Source: Caulobacter hibisci
GTDB taxonomy: Bacteria > Pseudomonadota > Alphaproteobacteria > Caulobacterales > Caulobacteraceae
Reading direction: 5' to 3'
NCBI RefSeq assembly: GCF_016135805.1
Contig: NZ_JADWOX010000001.1
Coordinates: forward strand, 496,001-560,000
Length of the DNA stretch: 64,000 bases
Both the position numbers and the translations under genes were made by a program. Within the stretch, counting starts at the first letter, position 1; each line of letters begins with the position of its first letter. Below the pieces are notes generated by a model, which saw only the letters and a list, made by a program, of their open reading frames with translations, was not told the origin of the DNA and did no database searches. Positions 35,534 through 43,824 of the stretch are shown here, piece after piece.

Positions 35534-35691
35534 GCCGGAGCCCAGCGCTCCGGCGAAATTGACGTGGCGGCAGCCCGGGCCTGTGGCGCAAGCCGCGCGC
35601 GCGGGCTAAGGGATCGCCGAACAGATCTTCCACGCGCGGGGCGCAAAGCGGCGCATCGCGCAAGACCATCCCTTCCGGGAGGAGTACGAGA

Positions 35692-36366
35692 ATGCTGAAG
35701 AACCGTATGGCGGTGCTGCAAGCCCTTGAGACCCAGGGCGTGGTGCCGGTGTTCTACCACCCGGACGTCGAGATCTGTAAGAACGTCATCCAGGCCTGCG
35801 CCGACGGCGGCGCGCCCTGCATCGAGTTCACCAACCGCGGCGACTTCGCCGCCCACGTCTTCTATGACGTCGCCCGCCACTTCGAGACCGCCGACCCGCG
35901 CGTGATCCTGGGCGTCGGCTCGATCGTCGATGCGCCGACCGCCGGCCTCTACATCGCCAACGGCGCCAAGTTCATGGTCAGCCCGATCGTCAACGCCGAC
36001 GTCGCCAAGCTCTGCAATCGCCGCATGATCCCCTACAGCCCCGGCTGCGGCTCGGCGACCGAGATTTCCTACGCCCAGGAACTGGGCTGCGAGATCGTCA
36101 AGGTGTTCCCCGGCTCGTCGGTCGGCGGCCCGGACTTCATCAAGGCGGTGCTGGGTCCGATGCCCTGGACCAAGATCATGCCGACCGGCGGCGTCGATCC
36201 CGACGAGGCCTCGATCAAGAAGTGGTTCGGCGCGGGCATCGTCGCCGCCGGCATGGGCTCCAAGCTGATCACGCAGGAAGCCCTCGACGCCAAGGACTAC
36301 GCCGGCATCTCCCGCAAGGTGCGTGAGACGGTCGACCTGATCGCCAAGGTGCGCGGCAAGGCCTGA
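35692..36366 (+). CDS. eda: 2-keto-3-deoxy-6-phosphogluconate aldolase family protein
   Basis: Eda splits KDPG into pyruvate and glyceraldehyde 3-phosphate, the last step of this pathway. The 224-residue protein has the class I aldolase elements: CIEFTNRG (catalytic Glu and Arg), YSPGCGSATEI, the Schiff-base Lys in EIVKVFPGSSVGGPDFIKAV and MPTGGVDPDEASIKKWF. It is slightly longer than enterobacterial Eda and of the form usually paired with KdgK. The ATG has GGGAGGAG 9-16 bases upstream and the stop overlaps the kdgK start. Confidence 0.92.
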   Translation: MLKNRMAVLQALETQGVVPVFYHPDVEICKNVIQACADGGAPCIEFTNRGDFAAHVFYDVARHFETADPRVILGVGSIVDAPTAGLYIANGAKFMVSPIVNADVAKLCNRRMIPYSPGCGSATEISYAQELGCEIVKVFPGSSVGGPDFIKAVLGPMPWTKIMPTGGVDPDEASIKKWFGAGIVAAGMGSKLITQEALDAKDYAGISRKVRETVDLIAKVRGKA

Positions 36367-37472
36367 TGAGCGATCCGATCCTTAAGCTTCGCCCGGCGTC
36401 GGAGACCCGCTGGGACTGCGCGGCCCTCGGCGAGGTGATGCTGAGGCTCGATCCCGGCGACGGGCGGGTGCGCAACGCCCGCCAGTTCCAGGTCTGGGAA
36501 GGCGGCGGCGAGTACAACTTCGCCCGCGGCATGAGCAAGTGCTGGGGCAAGCGCGCCACCGTCGCCACGGCCTTGCCCGACAGCGACCTGGGCTGGCTGG
36601 CCCAGGACCTGATCGGCCAGGGCGGCGTGGACATGTCCCACGTGGTCTGGCGCGAATTCGACGGCCTGGGCCGCAACACCCGGGTCGGATTGAACTTCAC
36701 CGAGCGCGGCTTCGGCGTGCGCCCGGCCCTGGGCGTTTCCGACCGCGCCAACTCGGCCGCCTCGCAGCTGCGTCCCGGCGAGATCGACTGGGAGCGCTTG
36801 TTCGGCGAGGAAGGCGTGCGCTGGTTCCACACCGGCGGCGTGTTCACGGCCCTGGCGTCCAACACGGCCGAGGTGGTTCTGGAGGCCCTGGAGGTCGCCA
36901 AGAAGCACGGCGTGATCGTCTCCTTCGACCAGAACTACCGCGCCTCGCTGTGGAAGGACCGCGGCGGCCTCGACGCCGCCCAGGCCCTGAACCGCAAGAT
37001 CGCCGCCATGACCGACGTGATGATCGGCAACGATCATGACTTCGTGGTCTGCCTGGGGATGGAGATCGACGGCCTGGTGAAGGGGCTGCCGCCCACTGAT
37101 CCGGCGAACTTCAAGACCCTGGCTCCGCAGGCGGTGAAGGCCTTCCCGAACCTGAAGGTCCTGGCCACTACCCTGCGGGCCGTACGCTCGGCCAGCGTCA
37201 ACGACTTCGGCGCCATCCTGTGGGCCGACGGCGGGTTCTACGAGGCCCCGATGCGCGACGGCCTGGCCATCTATGACCGCATCGGCGGCGGCGACGGCTT
37301 CGCCTCGGGCCTGGCCTACGCCCTGATGGAGAACCTCGGTCCCCAAGCCGCCGTCGACTACGGCGCCGCCCACGCGGCCCTGGCCATGACCACCCCCGGC
37401 GACACCTCAATGGTGCGGCTGAAGGAGGTCGAGGCGTTGGTTAAGGGCGCGGGGGCGCGGGTTATTCGCTGA
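36366..37472 (+). CDS. kdgK: 2-keto-3-deoxygluconate kinase (PfkB family)
   Basis: KdgK phosphorylates KDG to KDPG using ATP. The 368-residue ribokinase-like protein has ALGEVMLRLDP, a sugar-binding GGGEYNFARG, FDQNYRASLW, IGNDHDF and the C-terminal PfkB signature region YDRIGGGDGFASGLAY, in which GGGDGF holds the catalytic base Asp. The start overlaps the eda stop by one base (TGATG), so the two are translationally coupled. A composite terminator repeat follows immediately. Confidence 0.92.
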   Translation: MSDPILKLRPASETRWDCAALGEVMLRLDPGDGRVRNARQFQVWEGGGEYNFARGMSKCWGKRATVATALPDSDLGWLAQDLIGQGGVDMSHVVWREFDGLGRNTRVGLNFTERGFGVRPALGVSDRANSAASQLRPGEIDWERLFGEEGVRWFHTGGVFTALASNTAEVVLEALEVAKKHGVIVSFDQNYRASLWKDRGGLDAAQALNRKIAAMTDVMIGNDHDFVVCLGMEIDGLVKGLPPTDPANFKTLAPQAVKAFPNLKVLATTLRAVRSASVNDFGAILWADGGFYEAPMRDGLAIYDRIGGGDGFASGLAYALMENLGPQAAVDYGAAHAALAMTTPGDTSMVRLKEVEALVKGAGARVIR

Positions 37473-37477
37473 CCTGT

Positions 37478-37642
37478 TCCCTCTCCCCTTGCGGGAGAGG
37501 GTGGCCTGCGAAGCAGGTCGGGTGAGGGGTCTCTCAAACATAAAACGCCGCGACAGCCGATCGGCCGTCGCGGCGTTTTTCGTGAGTGCGACCCCTCATC
37601 CGTCGCCTTGCGGCGACACCTTCTCCCGCAAGGGGAGAAGGG
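37478..37642. repeat. Composite palindromic repeat, family A copy 2
   Basis: This matches the block at 12461-12624 in order and sequence: CTCCCCTTGCGGGAGAGGGT, GGGTGAGGGG, the CTCTCAAA segment, central terminator hairpin, CGACCCCTCATCCGTCG, and CAAGGGGAGAAGG. Outer halves are inverted relative to each other. It lies between convergent kdgK and the M14 peptidase gene. Confidence 0.85.
37542..37580. terminator. Bidirectional intrinsic terminator
   Basis: AAAACGCCGCGAC (37542-37554) and GTCGCGGCGTTTT (37567-37579) form a perfect 13-bp stem with a 12-base loop. The A-run and T-run at its ends provide a U-tract for transcripts from either side, serving kdgK and the converging peptidase gene. Confidence 0.88.
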
Positions 37643-37652
37643 TCTGAAGACG

Positions 37653-40424
37653 TTATTTGCCCGCGCTCACCGCCGGCCCGTACAGCATGCCGTTGAACAG
37701 GAACTTGAAGGTCCCGTACGACTGCGCCCGCTGGGTGATCTCCGGGCCCATGACGAACAGCTTGCCCTTGCCGATATCGACGTCGAGGATCGCCGTGGTG
37801 TCCTTCAGGCGTTCCTGGCCGACGGCCCAGCCGCTGCGCAGAGGCTTGGCGCTGTCGAACCACGAGACCTTGGCCACGCCCTTGGCGTCCGACTTCAGGG
37901 TGAAGGTCGGTGAGCGGTCGTAGAAGATGTCGACGTCCGCCGGGATGCCGTAGGCGAGGGGCTGGGTGACGTCGACCTTGGCCCGCAGCACCGAGCCGGG
38001 GATGTAGAGCTCCTTGGTCGACAGCCCCACCAGCTTGCCGTTCTCGGTCTTGGCGGTGGCCACCTCGACCGGCGCGCCGAAGGCGGTGGCCAGGCGGGTG
38101 GAGGCGCCGATGGCGATCACCGTGCCGCCCTGTTCGGCGAAGGCCTTGAGCTGGGGCAGGGTGGTCTCGTCGGTCACCGTGCCCAGCCACGGACGGAACT
38201 CGGCCGGGATCTCTTCGGGCTTGGGCTGCGGATAGCCGCGGCCGGCGCGGAACGGACCGCCGGCCGGCGCCGGGACCACGCCGTCGGCGAACACCAGCAC
38301 GTCGAAGTCCTTGGCGAGGTCGCCGGCGTCGAGGCGCTGCGGGTAGACGACCTGGAAGGGGGCCTCGAACTTCTCGAACATCCAGCGGTTCCAGCCCGAG
38401 GGCATCGAGCCGCCGTAGACGTCCACCACGCCGACGCGGATCGGCTTCAGCGGCAGGGCCGAGCCGCCCGGCTTGGCGCCGACGGCCCAGGCGTCGATGC
38501 CCAGCTCCCTGACCCCGTCGGCGATCACGGTGGCGGCGGCGGGCGAGTAGGGGACCCAGATGGCCCCGGCCGCGAAGCTCTGCTTGCCGGCCTTGGCCCC
38601 GTCCTTCAACCACGAGACCTGGGCGCCGGCCTTGAGCAGGCGATTGGTCAGGGTGAAGGCGTTGTTGGGCGCGTGGTCGATCAGCCAGCCGGCCTTGCCC
38701 GAGCCCTTCACGGCGCCCGGCTTGACGGCGATCAGGTCGGGCACGCGGGCGAACGGCCCGTCGAAGCCGTCGAGCACGCGGTCGAACTTGATCCCGGTCT
38801 GGTAGGCCAGGGTGTAGCCGGTGACGTCGTAGGGGGCCTTGGGCGGGCCGCCCGGATATTCGGCGTCGTGCGGGTGATCCTGCGGCTCGAACATGTCGAG
38901 GATGTGCGGGCGATAGGCCTGGGCGGTCTTCACCACGTAGGAGCCGGCCGGATAGGTCTTGCCGGCCACGGTGAAGGGCTTGGTCGCCTCGTCGACGTCG
39001 ACGCCGGCCTTGATCAGGGCGTTGAGGAACGCCACGACCGTCGGCTTGTCGGCCTGGTCGGCGGTCAGGATATAGCCGCGTGGATCACGCTTCTCAGGGG
39101 CCTGCAAAATGGTCTTGTAGAGCGACGGATCCACCGAGGCCGAGGTCGGCGAGCCGGTGACCTTGCCGTCGAACTTCACCTTGGCGCCGGCTTCCTTCAG
39201 CTCGTCGATCTCGGTGGGGGTGATCGTCCAGCTGTCCTTGCTGCCCTTGGCGATCGAGTTGCTGGCCATCTTCCAGATGTTGAACAGCATCCGCTCGCGG
39301 TTGCGCGAGGCGTAGTCCATCACCGCCCGGTCCAGGCTCCACTGGTACTCGACCGTCTGGGCCAGATGCCAGGTCTGCGGCGGGGCGGGCATCGGACGGT
39401 CGCCGTTGGGCAGCTGCACGTCCGGCACCAGATTCAGCGGCATCGGCGTCGGGCCGCCGGTGATCTCGGTCAGCAGGCCCACGGCGTTGTGGAAATAGGC
39501 GATGGAGCGTTCCATGCCGTTGTGCCAGGTCGAGTAGGGCGCGGCGCTGCGGGCGCCCGAGCCCGGCTTGTCCTCGGCCACCAGGCGGCTGTGCATGGCC
39601 ATGCCCACCTCCTGCAGCGAGGTCATGACCAGCGGGTCGTAGTTGTAGTTGAAGGGGTCGCGGAACGGCGGCACGAACACCACCATGCCGTTCGGGGCCG
39701 GCTGGTGCTGGTTGTAGATGATCTGCGGATACCAGTCGCGGAACAGCACCTTGTTGACGTTGGTGGTCTCGGACATCTGCGACATGAAGCTGTCGCGGTT
39801 GTTATCGTGGCCGACGTACTTCTGGTACAGGCGCGGGATCGAGTTGTACTCGCGCTTCTGCGGGTCGGCGTTGCGCATGTACCAGTCGGACACCAGCTCC
39901 ATGCCGTCCGGATTGTCGTGGCCGAACAGCACGATGACGTCGTCGAGAATGCGCATCGTCTCGGCGTCGGTCTTGGTCAGCATCCGGTAGAGCACCTGGA
40001 TCTGGCCCTGCGAGGTCACCGTCTCGGTGGCGTGCATGCCGGCGTCGATCCAGACCACGGCCTTGCCGGTGGCGGCCAGTTTCTCGGCCTCTTCCCTGGA
40101 GACCTCGCCGCGCGCCAGCTTGCGGGCGACCTCTTTATACTCATCCAGCTTGGCCAGGTTGGCGGGCGAGGAGACGATGGCCACCCACTGGGTGCGGCCT
40201 TCCTCGGACTTGCCGATGTCGACCAGCTTCATGCGGTCGGACTGGCCGGCCAGGGTCTTCAGATAGGCCTCGTAGGCGGTGTAGTCGGCTAGGAAGTAGT
40301 CGCTGCCGGGGTCCTGGGCGAAGGCCTGGGCGGGCGGGGTGATCTCTGCGGCGTATGCGGCCTGGCCGCTGAAACTCATCACCAGCGCCAGGGCGGCCCC
40401 GGCCATCGCTACGTGTCGCGTCAT
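37653..40424 (-). CDS. Exported M14-family zinc carboxypeptidase-like protein
   Basis: The 923-residue protein has a signal peptide (cleavage near AAYAA) and an N-terminal M14 domain. DAGMHATETV supplies the H-x-x-E zinc ligands (about residues 131-134), HDNPDGMELV and NQHQPAPNGM follow the family pattern, and TEITGG may carry the catalytic Glu. The long C-terminal half is a beta-rich region without a domain I can name. A periplasmic or outer-membrane peptidase acting on peptides or peptidoglycan stems is likely. The ATG at 40424 has GGGGAG 5-10 bases upstream, which decides against the longer frame. Confidence 0.85.
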   Translation of the reverse strand: MTRHVAMAGAALALVMSFSGQAAYAAEITPPAQAFAQDPGSDYFLADYTAYEAYLKTLAGQSDRMKLVDIGKSEEGRTQWVAIVSSPANLAKLDEYKEVARKLARGEVSREEAEKLAATGKAVVWIDAGMHATETVTSQGQIQVLYRMLTKTDAETMRILDDVIVLFGHDNPDGMELVSDWYMRNADPQKREYNSIPRLYQKYVGHDNNRDSFMSQMSETTNVNKVLFRDWYPQIIYNQHQPAPNGMVVFVPPFRDPFNYNYDPLVMTSLQEVGMAMHSRLVAEDKPGSGARSAAPYSTWHNGMERSIAYFHNAVGLLTEITGGPTPMPLNLVPDVQLPNGDRPMPAPPQTWHLAQTVEYQWSLDRAVMDYASRNRERMLFNIWKMASNSIAKGSKDSWTITPTEIDELKEAGAKVKFDGKVTGSPTSASVDPSLYKTILQAPEKRDPRGYILTADQADKPTVVAFLNALIKAGVDVDEATKPFTVAGKTYPAGSYVVKTAQAYRPHILDMFEPQDHPHDAEYPGGPPKAPYDVTGYTLAYQTGIKFDRVLDGFDGPFARVPDLIAVKPGAVKGSGKAGWLIDHAPNNAFTLTNRLLKAGAQVSWLKDGAKAGKQSFAAGAIWVPYSPAAATVIADGVRELGIDAWAVGAKPGGSALPLKPIRVGVVDVYGGSMPSGWNRWMFEKFEAPFQVVYPQRLDAGDLAKDFDVLVFADGVVPAPAGGPFRAGRGYPQPKPEEIPAEFRPWLGTVTDETTLPQLKAFAEQGGTVIAIGASTRLATAFGAPVEVATAKTENGKLVGLSTKELYIPGSVLRAKVDVTQPLAYGIPADVDIFYDRSPTFTLKSDAKGVAKVSWFDSAKPLRSGWAVGQERLKDTTAILDVDIGKGKLFVMGPEITQRAQSYGTFKFLFNGMLYGPAVSAGK

Positions 40425-40662
40425 CGCACTCCCCATCCACCAAAGCGGGGCGCGTTTTTCGCTGGCCCCTCTAGCTTGACGCAGGCGGAGCATGAAACCG
40501 CATGTGGAGCCAGTCGGGACGCAAAAAATGGTTCGCCGCGGCCAGGCTTGCCCCGCGCCGCCGGATGCGGCATCAGCAGGCCGCACAACGGATCCGGCCT
40601 CGCGCCGGATGGCTACCCCGGGCGCCGATCCCTCGGGAAACCCGCACCCAAGACAGATCTCC

Positions 40663-42135
40663 ATGAGCTTCCTCGCCAAGACGCGCCAGCAATGGCTCGC
40701 CAATCCTGGCCGCGACCTGCTGGCCGGCACGGTCGTCGCCCTGGCCCTGATCCCCGAGGCCCTGGCCTTCGCGTTCATCGCCGGTGTCGATCCGGCCGTG
40801 ACCCTCTACGCCTCGTTCGTCATCGCCATGACCATCGCCTTCGTCGGCGGCCGGCCGGCGATGATCTCGGCCGCCACCGGGGCCATGTCGCTGCTGATGG
40901 GCGGCCTCGTGCGCGAGCACGGCATCGAGTACCTGTTCGCCGCCAGCCTGCTGACCGGTCTCATCCAGATCGTCATCGGGACCCTGCGCCTTGGCCGCTA
41001 TGTGAAGTTCGTGTCGCGCTCGGTGATGAGCGGCTTCGTCAACTCGCTGGCGATCCTGATCTTCATGGCGCAAATGCCCCAGCTGATCGGCGGCAACTGG
41101 CAGACCTTCGCCCTGGTGGGGGCGGGCCTGGCGATCATCTATCTGTTCCCGCGCCTGACCAAGGCCATGCCCTCGTCGCTGGTGGCGATCCTGGCGCTGA
41201 GCGCTGTGGCCGTCGCCCTGCACCTGCCGGTGCGCACGGTCGGCGACATGGGCCAGCTGCCGACTGCCTTGCCGGGCTTCCACCTGCCGGCCGTGCCGCT
41301 GACGCTGGAGACCCTGAGGATCATCGCGCCGGTGTCCCTGACCCTGGCGTTCGTCGGCCTGCTGGAGAGCCTGCTGACCGCCAACCTGCTGGACGACCTG
41401 ACTGACAGCCCGTCGGACAAGGACCGCGAGACCCGCGGCCAGGGCATCGCCAACCTCGTCTCGCCGCTGCTGGGCGGCATGGCCGGCTGCGCCCTGATCG
41501 GCCAGTCGATCATAAATGTGAAGTCCGGCGGCCGCTCGCGACTGTCGACCTTCTGGGCGGGCCTGTTCCTGCTGATCCTGATCCTGGTGCTGAGCGACTG
41601 GGTGGCGCGCATCCCGATGGCCGCCCTGGTGGCGGTGATGATCATGGTGTCGTTCACGACCTTTGACTGGAACTCAGTGCGCAAGCTGCGTTCGACGCCG
41701 CTGCAATCGACCATCGTCATGCTGGCGACGACGGTTACCGTGCTGCTGACCCACGACCTGGCCAAGGGCGTCGTGCTGGGCGTGCTCCTCAGCGTGCTGT
41801 TCTTCGCCCGCAAGGTCGGAAAGATGATCGCGGTGAAGGAGCGGGCGGACAGCGACGAGACCGTCCGCCGCTACGTCGCCGAGGGCCAGTTGTTCTTCGT
41901 CTCGGCCGAACTGTTCGCCGCCGGCTTCGAGTTCCATGGCCATCCGCAGCGGGTCGAGATCGACATGACCGGCGTGCGCCTGTGGGACCTGACCGCCGTC
42001 GGCGCGCTGGACAAGGTGGTGTCGCGCTATCGCCGCCAGGGCGCTGCGGTGTCCGTCATCGGCCTGGATCCGGCGGGAACGGCGCTGGTGGGCAGGCTGG
42101 GCGCGCCCGACGGCACCCTTACGGCTGCAGGATGA
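40663..42135 (+). CDS. SulP-family anion transporter with STAS domain
   Basis: The 490-residue protein has about twelve membrane helices with SulP hallmarks ([26 protein letters not shown]-type segment [19 protein letters not shown]), and a C-terminal STAS domain from about residue 400 ([34 protein letters not shown]). SulP proteins carry sulfate, bicarbonate or dicarboxylates; the substrate is unknown. The ATG at 40663 begins the first amphipathic segment and the upstream frame is repeat-like. Its 3' end overlaps the converging CPBP gene by 17 bases. The 238-base upstream gap contains a hairpin (40592-40610). Confidence 0.9.
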   Translation: MSFLAKTRQQWLANPGRDLLAGTVVALALIPEALAFAFIAGVDPAVTLYASFVIAMTIAFVGGRPAMISAATGAMSLLMGGLVREHGIEYLFAASLLTGLIQIVIGTLRLGRYVKFVSRSVMSGFVNSLAILIFMAQMPQLIGGNWQTFALVGAGLAIIYLFPRLTKAMPSSLVAILALSAVAVALHLPVRTVGDMGQLPTALPGFHLPAVPLTLETLRIIAPVSLTLAFVGLLESLLTANLLDDLTDSPSDKDRETRGQGIANLVSPLLGGMAGCALIGQSIINVKSGGRSRLSTFWAGLFLLILILVLSDWVARIPMAALVAVMIMVSFTTFDWNSVRKLRSTPLQSTIVMLATTVTVLLTHDLAKGVVLGVLLSVLFFARKVGKMIAVKERADSDETVRRYVAEGQLFFVSAELFAAGFEFHGHPQRVEIDMTGVRLWDLTAVGALDKVVSRYRRQGAAVSVIGLDPAGTALVGRLGAPDGTLTAAG

Positions 42136-42904
42136 CGATTAGCACGGCGGCGATCAGCACTACGCCTTCCACCCCGTGGATCACGACGGCCAGCCAGTTG
42201 GAGCGGAAGGCCTGGGCGGGCAGGCTGTAGCAGAGGCAGCTGATCACCAGGCCGGGCATCACCCAGAACTTGTGCACGTGATAGGCAGCCATCAGCAGGC
42301 CGTTGCCCAGCCACGCCCAGCGGCCCCAGGCCCGCTCCATGCGCGGCAGCAGCACGCCATGGAACAGCAGGGCCTCGCCCAGGGCGTAGTTGAACAGGCT
42401 GGAGACCAGGGCCAGGGCGAGAATGTCCCAGCGGCCCTTGGCGTCGGGGGTGATCAGGTGCTCGATCTGGGCGAAGGGCGGCGCCAGCGCCGCCAGCCGC
42501 TCGCCCCAGGGCGTGGCCTGGAACAGCGCGGTCACCGCCTCGTCGCCCAGGAAGCCCAGGCCCACGAACAGCGGGACCAGCAAGTAGGCCGAGGCGAACG
42601 GCCGGCCGGTGGACCGCCAGGTCGGCGCCTTCAGCCACAGCCGCCGACGCAGGGCGGAGAGGCGAAACGGCACGCCCTCCAGTCTCAGCACGACCAGGGC
42701 CAGCACGCCTTGCCAGGCCATGCCGATCACCACCATCCGCCAGAACACCAGCCCCGGCAGCGGGTCGCCCGGCGCCATCAGGGCCGGGGCGACGACCCAG
42801 GCCAGCACGCCCATCGGCGCGACGGCGGCCAGCCAGATTAGCAGGATGACCGTGGTCTCCCAGACGGTCGCCAGACCGCTGGGGACGACGAAGATCCGCG
42901 TCAT
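42119..42904 (-). CDS. CPBP-family intramembrane protease-like protein
   Basis: The 261-residue membrane protein has the CPBP (Abi/CAAX-protease-like) motif order: [25 protein letters not shown] and a final [12 protein letters not shown]. Motif 1 normally reads E-E-x-x-x-R; here it is G-E-A-L-L-F-H, so the first Glu and the Arg are replaced and activity is uncertain. Family members process or protect against peptides, or act as scaffolds. The ATG at 42904 is chosen; a GTG at 42919 would add five residues. It is 17 bases downstream of the MipA/OmpV gene and probably in its operon. Confidence 0.78.
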   Translation of the reverse strand: MTRIFVVPSGLATVWETTVILLIWLAAVAPMGVLAWVVAPALMAPGDPLPGLVFWRMVVIGMAWQGVLALVVLRLEGVPFRLSALRRRLWLKAPTWRSTGRPFASAYLLVPLFVGLGFLGDEAVTALFQATPWGERLAALAPPFAQIEHLITPDAKGRWDILALALVSSLFNYALGEALLFHGVLLPRMERAWGRWAWLGNGLLMAAYHVHKFWVMPGLVISCLCYSLPAQAFRSNWLAVVIHGVEGVVLIAAVLIVILQP

Positions 42905-42921
42905 ATGTACCGGGCGCACGC

Positions 42922-43707
42922 CTAGAACCGGCGGACCAGGCTGACGAAGCCGGCGGTGGTCTGGCCCTTGGCGATCAGCGGGCTGTTCTTGATGTCCTTG
43001 TCGAAGACCTCGACCTCGGCGGCGGCGATGACATAGAGCCGCTCGGTCAGCTGGTAGCGGGCCTGAACGCCGAGCGAGGGCACGAGCACGCCGCCGGACG
43101 GCGCGCGGGGCGTGCGTCCGAACTCATAGGCCAGGGCCGAGCTGACTTCGTTTTCGCGCAGGCCGTAGAGCCAGGTGGCCAGCTTCTCGTCCTTCCAGGA
43201 CAGGCCGGCGACGGCTTCGAGAGACAGCCGCTCGGTGGGCCGGGCGGCCAGGGTCAGGTCGAGATTGAGCTCCTGGCCTTCGGTCTCGCCGGTGGCGTCG
43301 GCCAGCACCTCCAGGCTCAGCGTCGCCGGCCCGGCCATGCCGCTGAACCGCGCCCCCACATCGACGCCGGTGTCGCGCTTCAGGAAGGCGAAGTCGCGGG
43401 TGTCCTTCGGATCGACCAACTGGAAGCGCGGGCTGATGCGACCCTCCAGCTTGAAGTGCCTGGTCTCGTAAGCCTTGACCGCCAGGCCCGACAGGTCGGC
43501 CGTCAGGTAGCGATTCTGGTAGAAGAACAGCGGCAGGACGCCGGTCTCGGTCTTTTCGCGGGCCGAGGCGTAGGGGTTGCTGGTCGCGTAGACGCCGGCC
43601 CCGAGCAGCAGCAGGTGGTCGGGCTCTTCGGTCTCCGCATGGGCGGCGAACGGGTGGAGCGCCAGGGCGCAGGCGGCCAGGGCGGCGCCCTTGAGGCGGA
43701 GGATCAT
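42922..43707 (-). CDS. MipA/OmpV-family outer-membrane protein
   Basis: The 261-residue protein has a signal peptide (cleavage after AHA) and a beta-barrel of the MipA/OmpV type, starting LLLGAGVYATSNPYASAREKTETGVLP in split form and ending with Phe in VSLVRRF. MipA links murein hydrolase and synthase in E. coli, while OmpV-like relatives are general envelope proteins, often induced by envelope-active compounds. It lies between the AraC-type regulator and the CPBP gene, all on the same strand. Regulator control is plausible (inference). Confidence 0.87.
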   Translation of the reverse strand: MILRLKGAALAACALALHPFAAHAETEEPDHLLLLGAGVYATSNPYASAREKTETGVLPLFFYQNRYLTADLSGLAVKAYETRHFKLEGRISPRFQLVDPKDTRDFAFLKRDTGVDVGARFSGMAGPATLSLEVLADATGETEGQELNLDLTLAARPTERLSLEAVAGLSWKDEKLATWLYGLRENEVSSALAYEFGRTPRAPSGGVLVPSLGVQARYQLTERLYVIAAAEVEVFDKDIKNSPLIAKGQTTAGFVSLVRRF

Positions 43708-43824
43708 GACTGTTTCTCTCGAACGGGGAGGGGACAGTCACGACGATGGGCGAGGTCCCGCCGATACGTCGTCCGGACGGGTAGGCTCGAAGGTGGAAGG
43801 CTTCCTATCCGGCAGGATCGGACG

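Larger units (their letters stand above)
35270..35691. other. Regulatory region and structured leader upstream of eda
   Basis: This 422-base gap carries two operator-like dyads (35381 and 35414, centres 33 bp apart), then a long leader. In it, GGGCGTCGGGC-TTCG-GCTCGACGCCC (35500-35525 in two arms of 11) is an UUCG-capped stem followed by TTCATTTT, and a second 8-bp hairpin follows at 35534-35554. A TTGACG -35-like element is at 35559. No convincing gene is present; an 84-codon frame at 35355-35609 overlaps the operators and lacks a ribosome site. Confidence 0.55.

Noticed and set aside
35355..35609. An 84-codon plus-strand frame in the eda leader
   Set aside because: It overlaps both operators and the hairpins, lacks a ribosome site and shows no family resemblance.
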